A stretch of 64,000 bases of DNA, from contig JAZBRS010000077.1 of NCBI GenBank assembly GCA_037176725.1, positions 8,716,335 to 8,780,334 on the forward strand, given 5' to 3'. Source of the DNA: Posidonia oceanica. Lineage: Eukaryota > Streptophyta > Magnoliopsida > Alismatales > Posidoniaceae. Each line of letters starts with the position of its first letter. Positions within the stretch are counted from its first letter, which is position 1. Shown here in pieces: positions 21,084 to 32,966 of the stretch. The notes beneath the pieces were generated by a model, which searched no databases, was not told the origin of the DNA, and saw only the letters and a list, made by a program, of their open reading frames with translations. Made by a program: the position numbers and the translations under genes.

Positions 21084-23186
21084 CTATACTTGCGATGTAG
21101 ATGTGGCTGCAAAAGTGTGAGAGCTTGCCAGTTTTGCCACAGAGCCTATTGAGCTGTCTGCTGTGTCTGCTAGAGGGAAAGCCGAACATACTGATTGCGA
21201 TGCCTCTGTACTGATCATTGCCTTGTTGCCAGTTGGGACTGCCTCTACTGTGCCAGACTGCTCCTCATCCGAGTAGTAGTCCTCAATGCAGACCCAGTCT
21301 TCTGTCGGCACCGCGGCTTGATCATCGGTCGATCCCAGAACTCCTGCACTGGTAAAGTTAGTGAGGTCTCTGGGGATGGCTGGTTCTTGATCCTTGAGCT
21401 GAAGGCAGTGATCTTCGTTGAGCTTGGGTTCGTAACCGAGGCCTTCAGATTTCCTCCGCTCCACCGCTACGATCGACTCTGCGATCCCCTGGCCATGACG
21501 CCCGAGCGGTGTACCCTTTATGTAACCCCACCTGTGACATACATTCTCGACCATTCGAAAGGGGTTGCTGTGAACGGCGAAGGAGTTGACACGTTCAAGA
21601 TCAGGAATGAAGTTAACTGGCTCGCATCGATTAACGCGATATAGAGCTTCAGAAGTTTCGGGGTCATACGGGATAGCTTGTGAAGACACGGGGGAGACTG
21701 CTTCGATCCGCTCCTTCTCAAAGTTCTCCGCCATGACGACAATGACATCATCGCCACGACGGTACTTTATCATCCGATGGAGGGTCGAAGGAAGGACCTG
21801 ATGCTTGTGGAGCCAAGGGCGCCCAAGCAGAAGATTGAAATTTGGCTTCAAGTCGACGACATAGAATTCTACATCGAAGACGACCGGACCGATGGCAAGA
21901 GGAATAATCAGAATCCCTAGAGCGTCATGGTGGGTGTTGTCAAAAGCTGTCATTCCCTTCATGGCTGGCGTGATGTCCTCGGCTTTGAATCCGAGCTTGG
22001 TTGCAGTATGCAAGGGGCAGACGTTAAGGCCTGACCCATTATCAACCAGTGTTAGGGGAATGCGAAAGCTTTTGAACTGAACCGTGACGAACAGGGGCTG
22101 GTTGTGATTAATCCCCGCCGGAGGTAGTTCATCATTTGTAAAAGAGATGACCTGGGGCTCCGCAATCAACCCTACCATGCTTTCCAAGGCTGAAGGCTCA
22201 ATAGACTGGGACACACGGGCGGCCTGGAACACGCGAAGAAAAGCCTCGCGGTGTTCAGCAGAGGTGTGGATTAGGTCCCAAATGGAAATGTCAGCTTTGA
22301 CCTTCTTAAGTTGGGAGGTTATGTCTGCCTTGGGTTGGTTCTTTTTGGCAACAAGAGGGGTTGTTTTGGCAAGCTCTAAGGGGGTAGTGGCAGGAAGCTG
22401 GGCCGCTACAGGCTGGACAGGGATTTGGCTTGCTACGGGTTGATTTGGGGTTGGATCTGCTACGAGTTGGTTGGAGGGTGGGGGCATAGCAGGTTTGGGG
22501 TGATTTGGCCTAATTGCCGGTGCTGGGGGCCTGTAGACCCTCCCCGATCGCGTTACTTCCGCACACATTTCTGTGGCGTAGCTGTAAGGGACGCGATGGG
22601 TGTCCAAGGTTAAGTCAATAACCACTGGAGCACGTGCTGCGAGCACAAGAGGGGTTACAAGGGGACCTACTGGGTATTGAGGTCTACCTAGAGGGCATGG
22701 TTGTTGGGGTGGGAAGGCTGGGGCAGGTTGAGGTCTGCCTAGAAGGTGTATAGGGGATTCTAGCTGAGGTCGCCCTAAGAGGTGGACATGGGATCTAGGC
22801 TGGGCCCTAGCTAGAAGGTGTACAGGGGATTGAGCCTGAGGAAGCACAGCGGAAGGCGCAGAGGGGCGCTCCGGCCTGGCATGCGGTCGGATCGTGTGAA
22901 CTCCCGACTCGGAGCCGGCAACTGCCGCAAGATAGAGATTTACAGGGAAAGGCTCAGAGATATCAGAGATAAGATCAGAAGGGTCTACCACGGAGGTAGT
23001 AGGCCCAGAAGGAAAGACAGAATGGATGCCTGAGGTTCCCGCCCCTCCCGGATAAGAGTGCTCCGGTAGGGGTTGGTGGATGATGCCAGAATGAGGGGGA
23101 ACAGCTGAATGTGTAGATGCATGTGTGTGCACTTGGGTGGATGCCTCGTGCGTGTCAATCACAATCGTTCTCGATTCAATTAAATC
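21084..23186 (-). pseudogene. T element: aspartic protease region (gag-pol)
   Basis: The frame continues from gag past TAG 23187. Three parts: (1) a spacer with HLLGRPQ-type heptads (about 22830-22680); (2) a motif EVTRSGRVYRPP near 22550, common in Tat/Ogre polyproteins; (3) the retropepsin domain with LVDNGSGLNV at about 22049-22020 (active-site D at 22043; DNG(S) instead of DTG is usual in this clade) and LLGRPWLHKHQVLPSTLH further on. After it is a glycine-rich GTPLGRHGQG / GLGYEP segment resembling the G-patch of Ogre. It cleaves the polyprotein during particle maturation. Ends at an in-frame TAG at 21084. Confidence 0.9.
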
Positions 23187-23189
23187 CTA

Positions 23190-25252
23190 AATAGTGTTCC
23201 GTAAGGAGAAGCAATTGTTTGTCGAATGCCCGGCACTTCGATGGAAATTGCAGAAGAGGTTCACCCTAAACCAATGCGGCAGAGGACTTGGGGGTGGATG
23301 AACCTCCGGGAACTTCAAGAGCGATGCAACCTTCGGCAAGATGACCGTGAGCGGTTCCACCAGTGGGGCGAATTTCCGCTTCTCAGTGAGTGGCCTTCTT
23401 TGCCTCTGGTATAAGCCTTGCTGAACCGGTGCGGCAGGATAGACCGGTCTAGCGGTGGTTGTGATCTGTGGTGTGGGTGGATTCCTAGGTGCAGGAGCGT
23501 ACACCATCTGAGCTGGGGCAGCCGGGATGGCAAGCGAACAGGCACAGCAGGGGAGTCGACGAATGCAACAGCGGTTTTCAGCGAGTCTTTCCTCTTCAGG
23601 CGGTTGTTGCTGCCGCTGTTGTTGTTGGATGCGCTGCTGTTGGCACTGTTACTGCTGATCGCGGCCTGCTTAGCGAACGCAGAGAGAGCCGGGAAGTTGC
23701 CACTCCGCAAGGAACTCTCCACGCGCGCTCCAGCTCTGATGAGTGCTGCAAAAGTAGTGACTGGTTGGATGCTAAGCAGAGCTCCGAGAGATGGCTGCGC
23801 CCCTTTGATGACGATCTCAATAGACTCCTCGTCAGAGGGTCTATCTCGAACCTGAGAGGCAAGGGCGTGCCAGCGGCCGACGTACTCCCCGAACGGTTCA
23901 CCGGAATTCTGCTTGATTGCGATCAAGTCCGCCCGCTTTGGGACTAGATCGAGGTTGAAGGAGTATTGTTCCAGGAATGCCTGACTGAGGTCGTTCCAAG
24001 TCTTGATGGTTGACATATCAAGCGATGTAAACCACTTGAGTGCTGGCCCGGTCAAACTCTTCTGGAACAGGCGGATCAGCAACCTCTCATCAGCCTGAAA
24101 CTGAGCGAGATCACCGCAATACGCCTTCAGGTGTGCTACGGGGCAGCCCCTACCATTATACTTTTCGAAGTCCGGGATTTTGAACTTCGGAGGGAGTACC
24201 GCCTCTGGAAAGTAGCAGAGGTCCCGAAATTGGTAGGTCTGGTGCTCAGTACCCTGCACTAGTCGTAGTGCCTTCTCCAGGACGTCCATCCGGTTGTTGA
24301 TGGGGTCCGGAGTTGCTGCTATAGGGGAGGGATTAGCAGGGGTAGTGAGCACATACGCCGAATGGGTCGCACCTAAGTGCTCCTCTGGATCTACCATAGC
24401 GTCGCCTGGTGGAGCAACGGGATGGCCGGCGTATCCGTGCTGGGGAACTGTGTATGCAGGAGTGTATGCAGGATGCTGGGCTTGATGCAAAGGAGAAGAG
24501 TAGATGCCATGCTGTGCTGGGGTAGGATGACGGAGCACCAGTTGCTGTACAGGCGGGGTGCCAGACAGCGAGCCAGCGAGGTACTGGGCTCCAGCCGGTC
24601 CAAAGGACTGACCACCAGGGGGAAGAGGAGCATGCTGTGCTAAGTGTTGTGCAGTAGGAGGCGGTAAACGGGCCCCCATCGTCGGAACCGTGAGCAGTTG
24701 AGACGATGGTCGAGGCGGAGGTGTGGAGGTAGATGCATGAGGTGCAGGAACTGGCCTCAAAGGAACCTCAGGAACGACAAGAGCACAGGAAGGACGAACT
24801 GACAGAGCCATGCCCTGCAATCTCTGGGCAAGCTCCATCAGGTGCTGGTACTGCGCCTCAGGCGTCTCGCTAGTGGGGACGCTGAAGTGCAGTGCCGGCA
24901 GAGGTTGAGAAGCAAGTGGCACGGACACAGACTGTCCGGGAGGAAAAGATTCTACAGAAAAAGTCGCAGTAGCGGTAGGAGGGATGTCGAAGGCGACGTA
25001 TCCCTGGGATGGAGGGGGCAGTGGCGTCTCCGAAGCGCGAGTGATGGTCGTCAAGATAGACTCGGCGATCGGATCCGGAGGAAGAGATGCTTGCCACTAT
25101 CCCGGGACATACTGGGATCCTAGTGGCGCCAGGGGAGGAAACCCTGGCGTCGGAGGGGAAACAAGAGGGACAGAAGGAGCAACCGGAGGGGCCGGAACGG
25201 AAACACCCTCCGTGACAGGAGTGAAGAGAGGCTCACTGACGTACTGGGCCAT
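23190..25252 (-). pseudogene. gag: T element: gag (capsid/nucleocapsid)
   Basis: Start chosen at 25252 (MAQYVSEP), because the homologous ATG in C (32967) and D (59306) gives MA-stop-(Y/F)T; an in-frame ATG at 25297 is the alternative. After a Pro-rich region comes the Retrotrans_gag capsid domain (about 24200-23700: HLKAYCGDLAQFQ, GPALKWFTSL, AFLEQYSFN). A C-x2-H-x4-H-x4-C knuckle (CNFHRSAGHSTNNC) lies at about 23260-23220. Lesions: TAG at 25097, a frameshift between about 23560 and 23507, and TAG at 23187 at the gag-protease junction. Gag packages the element RNA. The 23187 stop could be a natural gag terminator, but the reading frame continues past it and C has GAG there. Confidence 0.9.
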
Positions 25253-26594
25253 TGCTGACCTAGAGCGCGTGAGAACAGGGCTGCGACGGGTGTTCAAACG
25301 GTGATTCCTAATAGGAGCTATCGTCGCAAAGGCGGATAGCTCAGAAGGGGGAATGGTCGCGAATAAGGTCGCAACAGGGGTGTCAACAAGGGTCGGTACT
25401 CAAGCTCTAGCAAGGGGAACTCGCTTACCGATCACTGGTGACACAAACAGAAGGAAACTGGGGTTAGAAACTGAAAAGATGAATGCAAATGAGTTAAGTT
25501 AAATGGCATGAATGATATGCATGCTTTCTAGTATGCCCCCCTTACCTAGCTAGTGTATCTTAGCAGGTGATCTACTTCGGATATCCCTGGGTGTACGAGT
25601 CACCGACTCAGGTCAGAAAAGTAGGTTCCCTACCTAACTCCTGGACCAAAGCTCAGGAAATGACAGGGTGGTGCATTGGTGGCCTCTACCCCGCCAAAGC
25701 GTGGGTGGTACCCTCTACTAACACCGACACGACCCCCGGACAAGGGGGGACAAATCGACTGACTTGCGCCACGCCCAAAGCGGTGGAACAAGAGGCCGGG
25801 ACTGTCCTTCGCAGACTAATAGGTGGACTCAGATGAGAAATGCATGCCCTATATGATGCTTATGCAAATGATTAAAGTCTTTTATCTTGCGTGTTTTATT
25901 AACCAAAGGGAGTGAAGGGTTGTTCGAAGTCTCTAATTACCCCTAGAAGTTCCTTTTACTTGCCATTTTTAGTTAACCATGGGGAGAGCAAACAAGTCCC
26001 TACTATCCTAGGCATGGCATGTGCGAAAGGGAAGAAAAACCAGTCAGACATGGCAGGCAAACAACATACAACACAACAAAAGGCAAGCGCATGGCATGTG
26101 CGAGTGTTTGTGAGCATGATAGTGAAGAAAAAGCATTCATCATGTCAAAAGGCATATATGCAAAGTATGTGCGTGCGTAGTGACATAGCATAGGTGTAAG
26201 AGAAGCATTTAGCATTCAAAAAGCATGCATTGTTGCCAAACAAGTATGTAGACATGCATTGTGCGAGAAGTAAAGCAATAATAAGCAGATAGATAAAGGA
26301 AGATAAAGACAAGTAAGCATTAAAGCAGGTAAGAGCAGAAGCGGAGAAACAAACAAGCAACAAGCAAGCAATCAAGCAAGCAAACAAGTAAGAGCGCCAC
26401 AGCAAGCAAAGCAAAGCAAAGTAGAGCGCAAACCGAGGCAAAGGAGGTGCAAAACCTAGGCAGAGTAGCCACGAGGCAACTCGCTAGGAGTTTGCACAGA
26501 AAAGCGAGCAAAACAGGCAAAGAAGGCACAAAAGGTAGACAAAGCTGCAAAACAGGCGAGCGAAAAAGCCAGGAACGAAAGCCGGAGTCTGCAA
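25253..26594 (-). other. T element: untranslated leader
   Basis: Homologous to D's leader (58201-59305). 25500-25850 has a conserved block with GCGCCACGCCCAAAGCGGTG and GACGGGTGGTAC-like words; 26200-26590 is an A/G/C-rich, AAGCAA-repetitive stretch. No gene. In many Tat elements the leader carries packaging signals; none can be pinpointed here. Confidence 0.65.
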
Positions 26595-26612
26595 TCCCCA
26601 ACGGAGTCGCCA
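26595..26612 (-). other. T element: second, internal PBS-like site
   Basis: The plus strand reads TCCCCAACGGAGTCGCCA, matching the 3' end of a plant tRNA-Arg as I recall it with one change. It lies 145 bp inside the functional-position PBS. The flanking leader sequence is repeated too (GAAAGCCGGAGTCTGCA versus GAAAGCCAAAGTCTAGCA), so this is a tandem duplication of the PBS and adjacent leader. Confidence 0.75.
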
Positions 26613-26739
26613 CTGTCGACTTCGCTGGGCAAAGCAGACAGGCAGGCAAGCAAGCAAAAGCAAGGCAAAGGGCACCAAGGCAAACAAAGAAGGCAAATCC
26701 CAAGCGAGCGAAAGCAAAGGCGAAAGCCAAAGTCTAGCA

Positions 26740-26757
26740 TCCCCAGCAGAGTCGCCA
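26740..26757 (-). other. T element: primer-binding site, tRNA-Arg type
   Basis: Minus-strand TGGCGACTCTGCTGGGGA, one nucleotide after the LTR end. It is complementary, with one mismatch, to the 3' end of a plant tRNA-Arg (…TCCCCAGCGGAGTCGCCA from memory). A tRNA-Arg primer is established for Ogre elements. It would prime minus-strand cDNA. Confidence 0.88.
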
Positions 26758-26758
26758 C

Positions 26759-29700
26759 TGTAGTAATCCCAATCAGAATCAGGCTTACTATTAGCGGCGA
26801 TGATCCGAGGAGGAGGGCTCAACTCGAAAACACTTAAAACAGAGGAAAAAGGTAAAAAAGGAAGAAGATAAGACAAATCAGAGTCGCCACCGTGTCTATT
26901 ATCGGGAGACAAGGAAAACCGGGGGAAATGCGTGAATTAACATGCAAAACCAAGCAAGAAATGCAAAGCAAAGCTATGCAAAGGAAAACAAATGCAAATA
27001 CATGCAAATGAGATGACTCATGCCTAGGATAAGGGCGATATGGTCATTGCGGGCCAAAAGACTGGGCAAGGACTCCTGTTACGCGTGGGGAAGGTGTTAG
27101 GCACCCCCGACACGCCCGAGAATCGGTCTTTCTAGGCTTACGCTCGCATACGCAGGGAAATGCAGATTAGAATGCCTAAATGCCAATGAATGCCTGAATG
27201 AATGCTCATAGGTGTGCTCTAAGTGGTGGGATGCAATGCAAGGAAAGTAAACGTGCAGTCTAAGTGCTCAGCAGCGCTGTCTGTGTTCCGAACCGGGCGA
27301 AACCTGGCTCGTGAGAACTCCAGACAGTAAGCATCACTTCCCTATATGCAAATGCAAACGAAAAAGCAAAACGACGGTAAAACCAAGCAGATGCAAGCGA
27401 CATGCAAGAGAAAACAACGTAAAACACGCGAAACAAAGCAAGAAACGAGAACGGCACGCAAAACGGTGCCAAAGACAAAGCGGGCACGCAAAACAGTGCC
27501 AAAAGCAAAGCGGGCACACAAAACGGTGCCAAAAGTGAAGCGGGCACGCAAAACGGTGCCAAAAACATAGCGGGCATGCAAAACGGTGCCAAAAACAAAG
27601 TGGACACGCAAAACGGTGCCAAAAGACGGAGCGAGCACGCAAAACGGTGCCAAAGATGGAGCGGGCATGCGAAACGGTGCCAAAAGCGAAGCGGGCACGC
27701 AAAACGGTGCCAAAAACAAAGCGGGCACGCGAAACGGTGCCAAAAGCGGCGAAATAAAACCTCGGCAAAACCATGCAGATGCAAATGCAAATGCAAATGC
27801 AAAGAGAGAGGACAAGAGAAGTGAAAGGAGAGGCAAACAGTGTGTGTGTGAGAACAGACACTGTTTAAGGGCCACGCAGAGTAGGTGTGAAGACCTATAA
27901 TGGGAAAAAGAGCAAGTGGAGGGATTACTACCGCTTTGTGACTGTTTCCCACTAAACCGCTCCACGATGCGTCTCGCACGCTGCCCAAAGCTCGCGGTGC
28001 GATCGGATCGTGGAAAAGGGGGAAGAAAGTCGCAATAAGTGGTGAATCCAGGGGAAACACGACACAAAACACTTGGAAATACGCGAAAGGGGGAGCAGAA
28101 TTGATAGATGAGAAGAGGAAGTCCTATTCTACATGATCGAGGAAACAAAAAGCGAAAACGATGCATGCAATGCAAATGGTATGCAAATGAATGCTGTGCA
28201 AGGGTTCAGGAGGACGTACCTGGAGAATCCGGAGCCTGATCTGAAATCTGCTTGGTCCATGCTGAAGAGCGCTCCGCCGGGGTCGTCTGGGTAGCTTGTT
28301 TGAGAAGATCCAACGGCCGGATTGGAAGATATCACAGCTTCAAGGCAGGGGGCCAGAACAGGGGAGAAGAATGGATCTAAGTGTACAGGGGATCCTAGGG
28401 GTGTGTAAACAGGTCCTCCCATGTGAATGGGAGCTAATAAAGCTTTAAGTGTGTGCAAAGGATGCAAAAAGCTAGAATGCATGAATGCAAATGCATGCAG
28501 AAAGCAAGAAAAGACTCAGGAGGGATTTTTTAGAAAATTGGGGGGTCAAATGCAGTTTTTGAAAAGATGGGGGTCTAAATGCAAAAGCTTTGAAAAGTTT
28601 GGGGCTTTCATGCAAGGATTTTGAAAAAAGGAGGGTTTGAATGCAATTTTGCAAAGGACAGGGTTTAAAATGCAATTTTCCAAAAGGAGTATGCATCAGG
28701 ACAAGTTTTGCAAACATGTGGTAGATTAAGATGCAATTTTGAAATCATTAGGGTTCAAAATGCAATTTTTCCAGAAAAATAGGGTCCTAAGTAGCCTGAG
28801 AATGCAAATGGGGGACCTACATGCAATTTTTCAAACATGTGGGGGCTAAAATGCAATTTCTGAAGCAAAATATGCATTTAAATGATTTTTATAAGCATGC
28901 AGAGGACCTATGTGTAATATTCAAATCATGCAGGGTCAAAAATGCAATTTTTGAAGTGAAATATGCATTGAAGGGGCAGACAGGGGACTGACATGCAATT
29001 TTTAAAATATGCAAGGTCAAAAATGCAATTTAATAAGCTAAATATGCATTAAAATGACTACTATGCATTAGAAAGGGCCTATATGCAAAAATCAGAAAAC
29101 AGAGGGGGAGAAATGCAATGCAACAAGCAAAAAAGAAAAATAAAACCTAAGTTCTACAGGACAGAGGACCAGAAGGCAAAAGCAGAAAACAAAAGGGACC
29201 TGGAATGCAATTTTATATGGCAAAGTTCATGCATTAAATTAAATTAAACTACTGCAGGACCTAAGTGCAAAAATCAAAAACTGGAGGGCCAGAGTCTAAC
29301 TTATTACTGAAGGAAAGCACAGTAAAAGGACCGGAAAGCAAATAAGGAGAACTACAGACATTTCATGCAATTTAATATAGTTTTAAATCAGAAATCAGCA
29401 GATTAAATCAAATAAAGGATTGGAATGCAAAATAACAAGAACTCAGACCAGAAATGCAATATTGGCAAAAAAAACTTAGCTAAAGAAAAATAAAGGAACA
29501 GTGCATGGCCGACGGCCATGGACACTGTAGCAGCAAGCTGCCAGCGTCCATGAACACCGACACAGGGATGTTGGGGCAGCGCAGACCGGCGGGGAAGCAT
29601 CTCCAGGTCCTGACGGTGCTCGGACAACGCTCGGCGGAGCTCGACGCGGGCTGGAGCGAGCTGGAGAGGCCATCGGAGGTCTGCAGAGCTTCGGAAGCAC

Positions 29701-32658
29701 GTTCCGGGCGATCGACGCGACGACGCGGCGATCTAAAGGCCGGAGCCTGCTCCTGAGGCTCATGCGGACCTGAGGCAACTGCTGGAACGCCGTTCTACTG
29801 ACCGGAGCGGAGGGACGCACGGAGAGGCTCGCCGGAGAAGACGACTCTGACCGGCGTTGACTCGGCGCAGGAGCGAAGGGAAACCTATTCTAAGGGGGGG
29901 AAAAGCAAGAGGGGAAGAAGATTATGCTAAAGGAACAAAAGTTTACCTGTTTCCGTGGCTGGGAAGTCCTCCCGACGCAGGCGGTTTCAGAGGTCGCCGG
30001 TGGAGCTCGTCCGGTGAGAGGAGGGGGCGTCGATGGCTCGAGAAGATCGGAATCGCCTCAGAGCGACCCTCCGGAGCTTCCTGGATGCTTGGACGGCTGC
30101 TGCGAAGATCGGCGGAAGATCCAGCTGATTTTGGGTTCGTAGAGGCAGCTGGAGACCGGGGGGGTGTCCGCTGCTCCTCAGGCAGGATGGGACCTTCTGG
30201 AAGATTGCTGGAGGTCTGGTGAAGGGTTCTGGGCAGTTGAATTGGGTCGTGGGAGGCTGTGGGTGGAGTTTGCAGGCCGGTCGATTTTCTGGTCAGAGAG
30301 GGAGGTAACTGTTTGTGGTGGAAGGTTCGGCCTGTGAGGGGGGAGAAGGCTGAAGGCTGGGTGGCTTGGAGAGGTGGAGTTCAGGCGAGTGACTGGGGAA
30401 AGTTTGGGACGGAGTGGAGGTCTGTGGTGGAGGCAATTTCAGGAGAGGTGGTGTTGGATTGCAGTTGGTTTCTGTGATGGAAGTTCGGTGGGCTGGGGGT
30501 GTTTTCAGGGGTGGAAAGGCCGGGAAATGATGGAGGAGGAATGCTGGGACACTGGGTGGATTTGGGGGATGAAATGGAAGAGAATTGGAGGCTTGGAAGG
30601 GGCTTGGTTTCAGGGAGAAGAAGAAGGGGGAAGTGCTGCTGAATTCAGAGGAAGGAGAAGGAGATTTGCTTGGGAATTCTCTGGATTTCTCAGCTCTCTC
30701 TCTCGGATGGCAAAAAAAAGGCATTGAAGGGTGGAGCCGATGGTTGGTTTTATCAGGACTTGAAGCTGCTGGGCGCGAGCTGTGGAATTCGAATTCCACC
30801 GGTGCCGTCCACTGCAGCTGAGGGAGACGAGCGGCGAGGGAGACAGGCAGTTAATGCTGTCGGAAAAGCCGCTGAAAGAAGAGGAGGCTGAGGTGAACTG
30901 GTGCTGATCTGATGGAGGGGGAGAATCGAATTCAAAAAAGAAGAGGGAGTGCTGTAGGCTCGCGGGAGGAGAAGGAAAAATGCAGAGGAAGAAGAAGGAA
31001 GAGGAAGAGGGAGGGAAGCGGGCCGGGCCGCGAACCGGAGGAGAAAATAAAAAAGAAAAAAAAGAAAGAAGGAAGGGGTGGACGGGCTGGATTGGGCCCA
31101 GCAGGAAAAAAAAAGAAAAAGGATAGGAAGAAAGGGAGAAGGAGAGGAGAAAAAGAGGAGAAATAAATTAGGTAAAAATAAAATAAAAATAAGTAAAAAT
31201 ATTAGAATGATTATGTTGTGAGTCAGGATCTTGATTAAAATTTTAATGACTGTTTTTAGTTGATTAATTCTGATTTTAGAGGGGTTTTGGGTTTGATTAG
31301 GGTTTTAAGAGTTTTCTTTGTTTTTAATTTGTTTTCCATTTTGATTAAGTGTTTGTTAAGCCTTTTAAGTTATTTTTTAATTGTGTTTTTCTTGTTAAGC
31401 ATTTGGGATGTTAATTAGGATTTTTTTTTTAAGATTTATTTTTGGATTAATTAGAGTGAGTTTTGGCTTTTGATTTTAGTCTTTTTAGGATTCTTCTTAA
31501 GTCTTTTTTTTTGAATTACACTTTTGATTTTTTATTTGTTAAGTTTTCTTGATGTTTTTTAGTTAAGTTTCTTCTTGATGGATTAAGTGTTTTTAAATAT
31601 TTTTAATTTGCTTCTCATTTTCTTTTTAATTAGGTTCTTAAGTTGTCCTTCTTAGGTTTGTTAAGTTAAGCTTTTTCCATTAATTATTTGTCTTAGTGTT
31701 TTTAATTGTTTTACTTCTTCTTAGGGTTTGTTCTTAGATTATTTTGATAGGGTTTTCACTTTTGGTTGCTTTTGGTTATATTTTAGTTTTTTCCTTGATT
31801 TTACAGCATTTTCTTTTGGTTATTTTGTATTTTTTAGGTTACACTCCTTGATTTTCCATTTTAGCTAATTTTAGTTGGGTTTAGGTTTTTAATTGTTTGT
31901 TTAGTATTTTTAATTATTTTTCTTAGGGTTCTGGTTTGTTTCCCTTTTGTTTTAGAGTTTTAGGGATTTTTAAGGGTTTTTTATGGACTTTAGCAAAAGA
32001 AGGAAAAAGGAAAAGAGAAGGAAGAAGAAAAGGGAAAAAGGAGGAATAAAGGGGAAAGAGATGAGTTGGGGGAAATTTTTTTTTTAAAAGTCAGGGAAAA
32101 TGCTAAAAATAGGGTAAAAATAGAAATAAGATAGAGAAGAGATAGAAGCACAAAGGGGGCCCACAGCCAAGCAAGAAAAAGAGAGAGAAGGGGATGAAAA
32201 GAGGGAGGATAATTAGGAGAGAGAGAGGAGAGAGAAAAGGATAATTTAGGTGAATGGAAGGCTTAAAAGTTTTGAAATGGGGTGAAAATTGGGGAGTGTG
32301 TAGCCTAGGGTTTCTAGTGTTGGATCTAGGGCTTAGGTCTGATTTTGAGCAAGTTTTGGAGGGGTTTTGAGGTGTAGAAAAAGGGTGGTTTCACCTAAGT
32401 TTTCTAGGGTTTTTGGGAATGGTTTTGGGCTGAAAGTTTTTAAGTGTTTGGATAGGTTTGCTGAGTAGGGGTTGATGGGTTTTCCTATGGTTTTTGGGCA
32501 GGTTTAGGGCTTGGGAAGAGGGTGTAGGCTTAGGTCAAGTCAGGCTTGTTTTGAAGGGTGAGATGAAGAGGGTTGGGGGTTGTTTTAACCTAGGTTTAGA
32601 TCTAAAAGTCACCAGAAGGTCCCAAATGGTCCGAGCCTGTCAAGATGGGGTGTCAACA
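26759..32658 (-). mobile_element. T element: 5' LTR (5,900 bp)
   Basis: This is the transcription-driving LTR in T's sense, running from TGTTGACACCCC at 32658 to ACTACA at 26759. It matches 3136-9073 nearly base for base. Differences are mostly single-base changes plus small indels: a 20-bp unit missing near 32230, and different variants in the 30-bp array. The extremely long U3 is typical of large Tat/Ogre elements. I could not assign a TATA box with confidence. Confidence 0.95.
27452..27760 (-). repeat. 30-bp tandem array in T 5' LTR, about 10 units
   Basis: Partner of the array at 3859-4157, with GGGCACGCAAAACGGTGCC cores. The order of variant units differs from the other LTR (for example TGGACACGC and GAGCACGC units occur only here), so it has changed since insertion or during reverse transcription. 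Confidence 0.9.
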
Positions 32659-32663
32659 CTATG
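32659..32663. repeat. Target-site duplication of T, right copy (CTATG)
   Basis: Exact match to 3131-3135; afterwards R's LTR resumes with CCACAGCTAACA, as predicted from B (GTTAGCTGTGG). Confidence 0.95.
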
Positions 32664-32756
32664 CCACAGCTAACAGCCTTAGTTTTGTGATATGGGGTGC
32701 TTAGTTGGTTCCTATCCTCTAAGAACTCTCAGAAATGCGAAAATGGGATATCTACA
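32664..32756 (-). mobile_element. R element: first ~93 bp of its 5' LTR
   Basis: On the minus strand the piece runs TGTAGATATCCCATTTTCGC (32756 downward) to GTTAGCTGTGG, identical in layout to the LTR starts of B (45349, 53339) and E (59951). It completes the LTR interrupted by T. The bases just outside, GACGC in R's sense, would be R's target duplication; the other copy is beyond the left edge. Confidence 0.88.
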
Positions 32757-32966
32757 GCGTCCTTGTCCAGGTTCTGTCCTAATTTTCTTCTACCTGTAAA
32801 TAGGTAGGCGCGAGGTCCTCAGCTGGAGTTCGAGCGTCTGTCATGGGCAACTACCTGTGGCCCCACTCTCTTTTTGGGCTGATCGTTGCCTTCGACGATA
32901 GCTCGCCCTAGGACTCTTGCATCTTCTTTTCGCTGCAACCCTATCCTTACCTGCTCGCAGTCAGCC

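Larger units (their letters stand above)
3136..32658 (-). mobile_element. T: complete Tat-lineage Ty3/gypsy LTR retrotransposon, about 29.5 kb
   Basis: T has two near-identical long LTRs (3136-9073 and 26759-32658), 5-bp TSDs, a tRNA-Arg-like PBS next to the right LTR and a polypurine tract next to the left LTR, so it is read on the minus strand. Gene order in its sense is leader, gag, protease, RT, RNase H, archaeal-type RNase H, integrase, an extra ORF, satellite arrays. The second RNase H, protease DNGS motif, LTR size and 3' UTR satellites place it in the Tat clade (Ogre/Retand relatives). LTR similarity implies fairly recent insertion, yet the polyprotein carries seven in-frame TAG codons and two frameshifts, so this copy cannot make an intact polyprotein by standard decoding. 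Confidence 0.95.

Noticed and set aside
23187..23189. TAG at the gag-protease junction as programmed readthrough
   Set aside because: Possible, but six other TAGs interrupt the same polyprotein and C has a sense GAG codon at this position; not supported as a special site.
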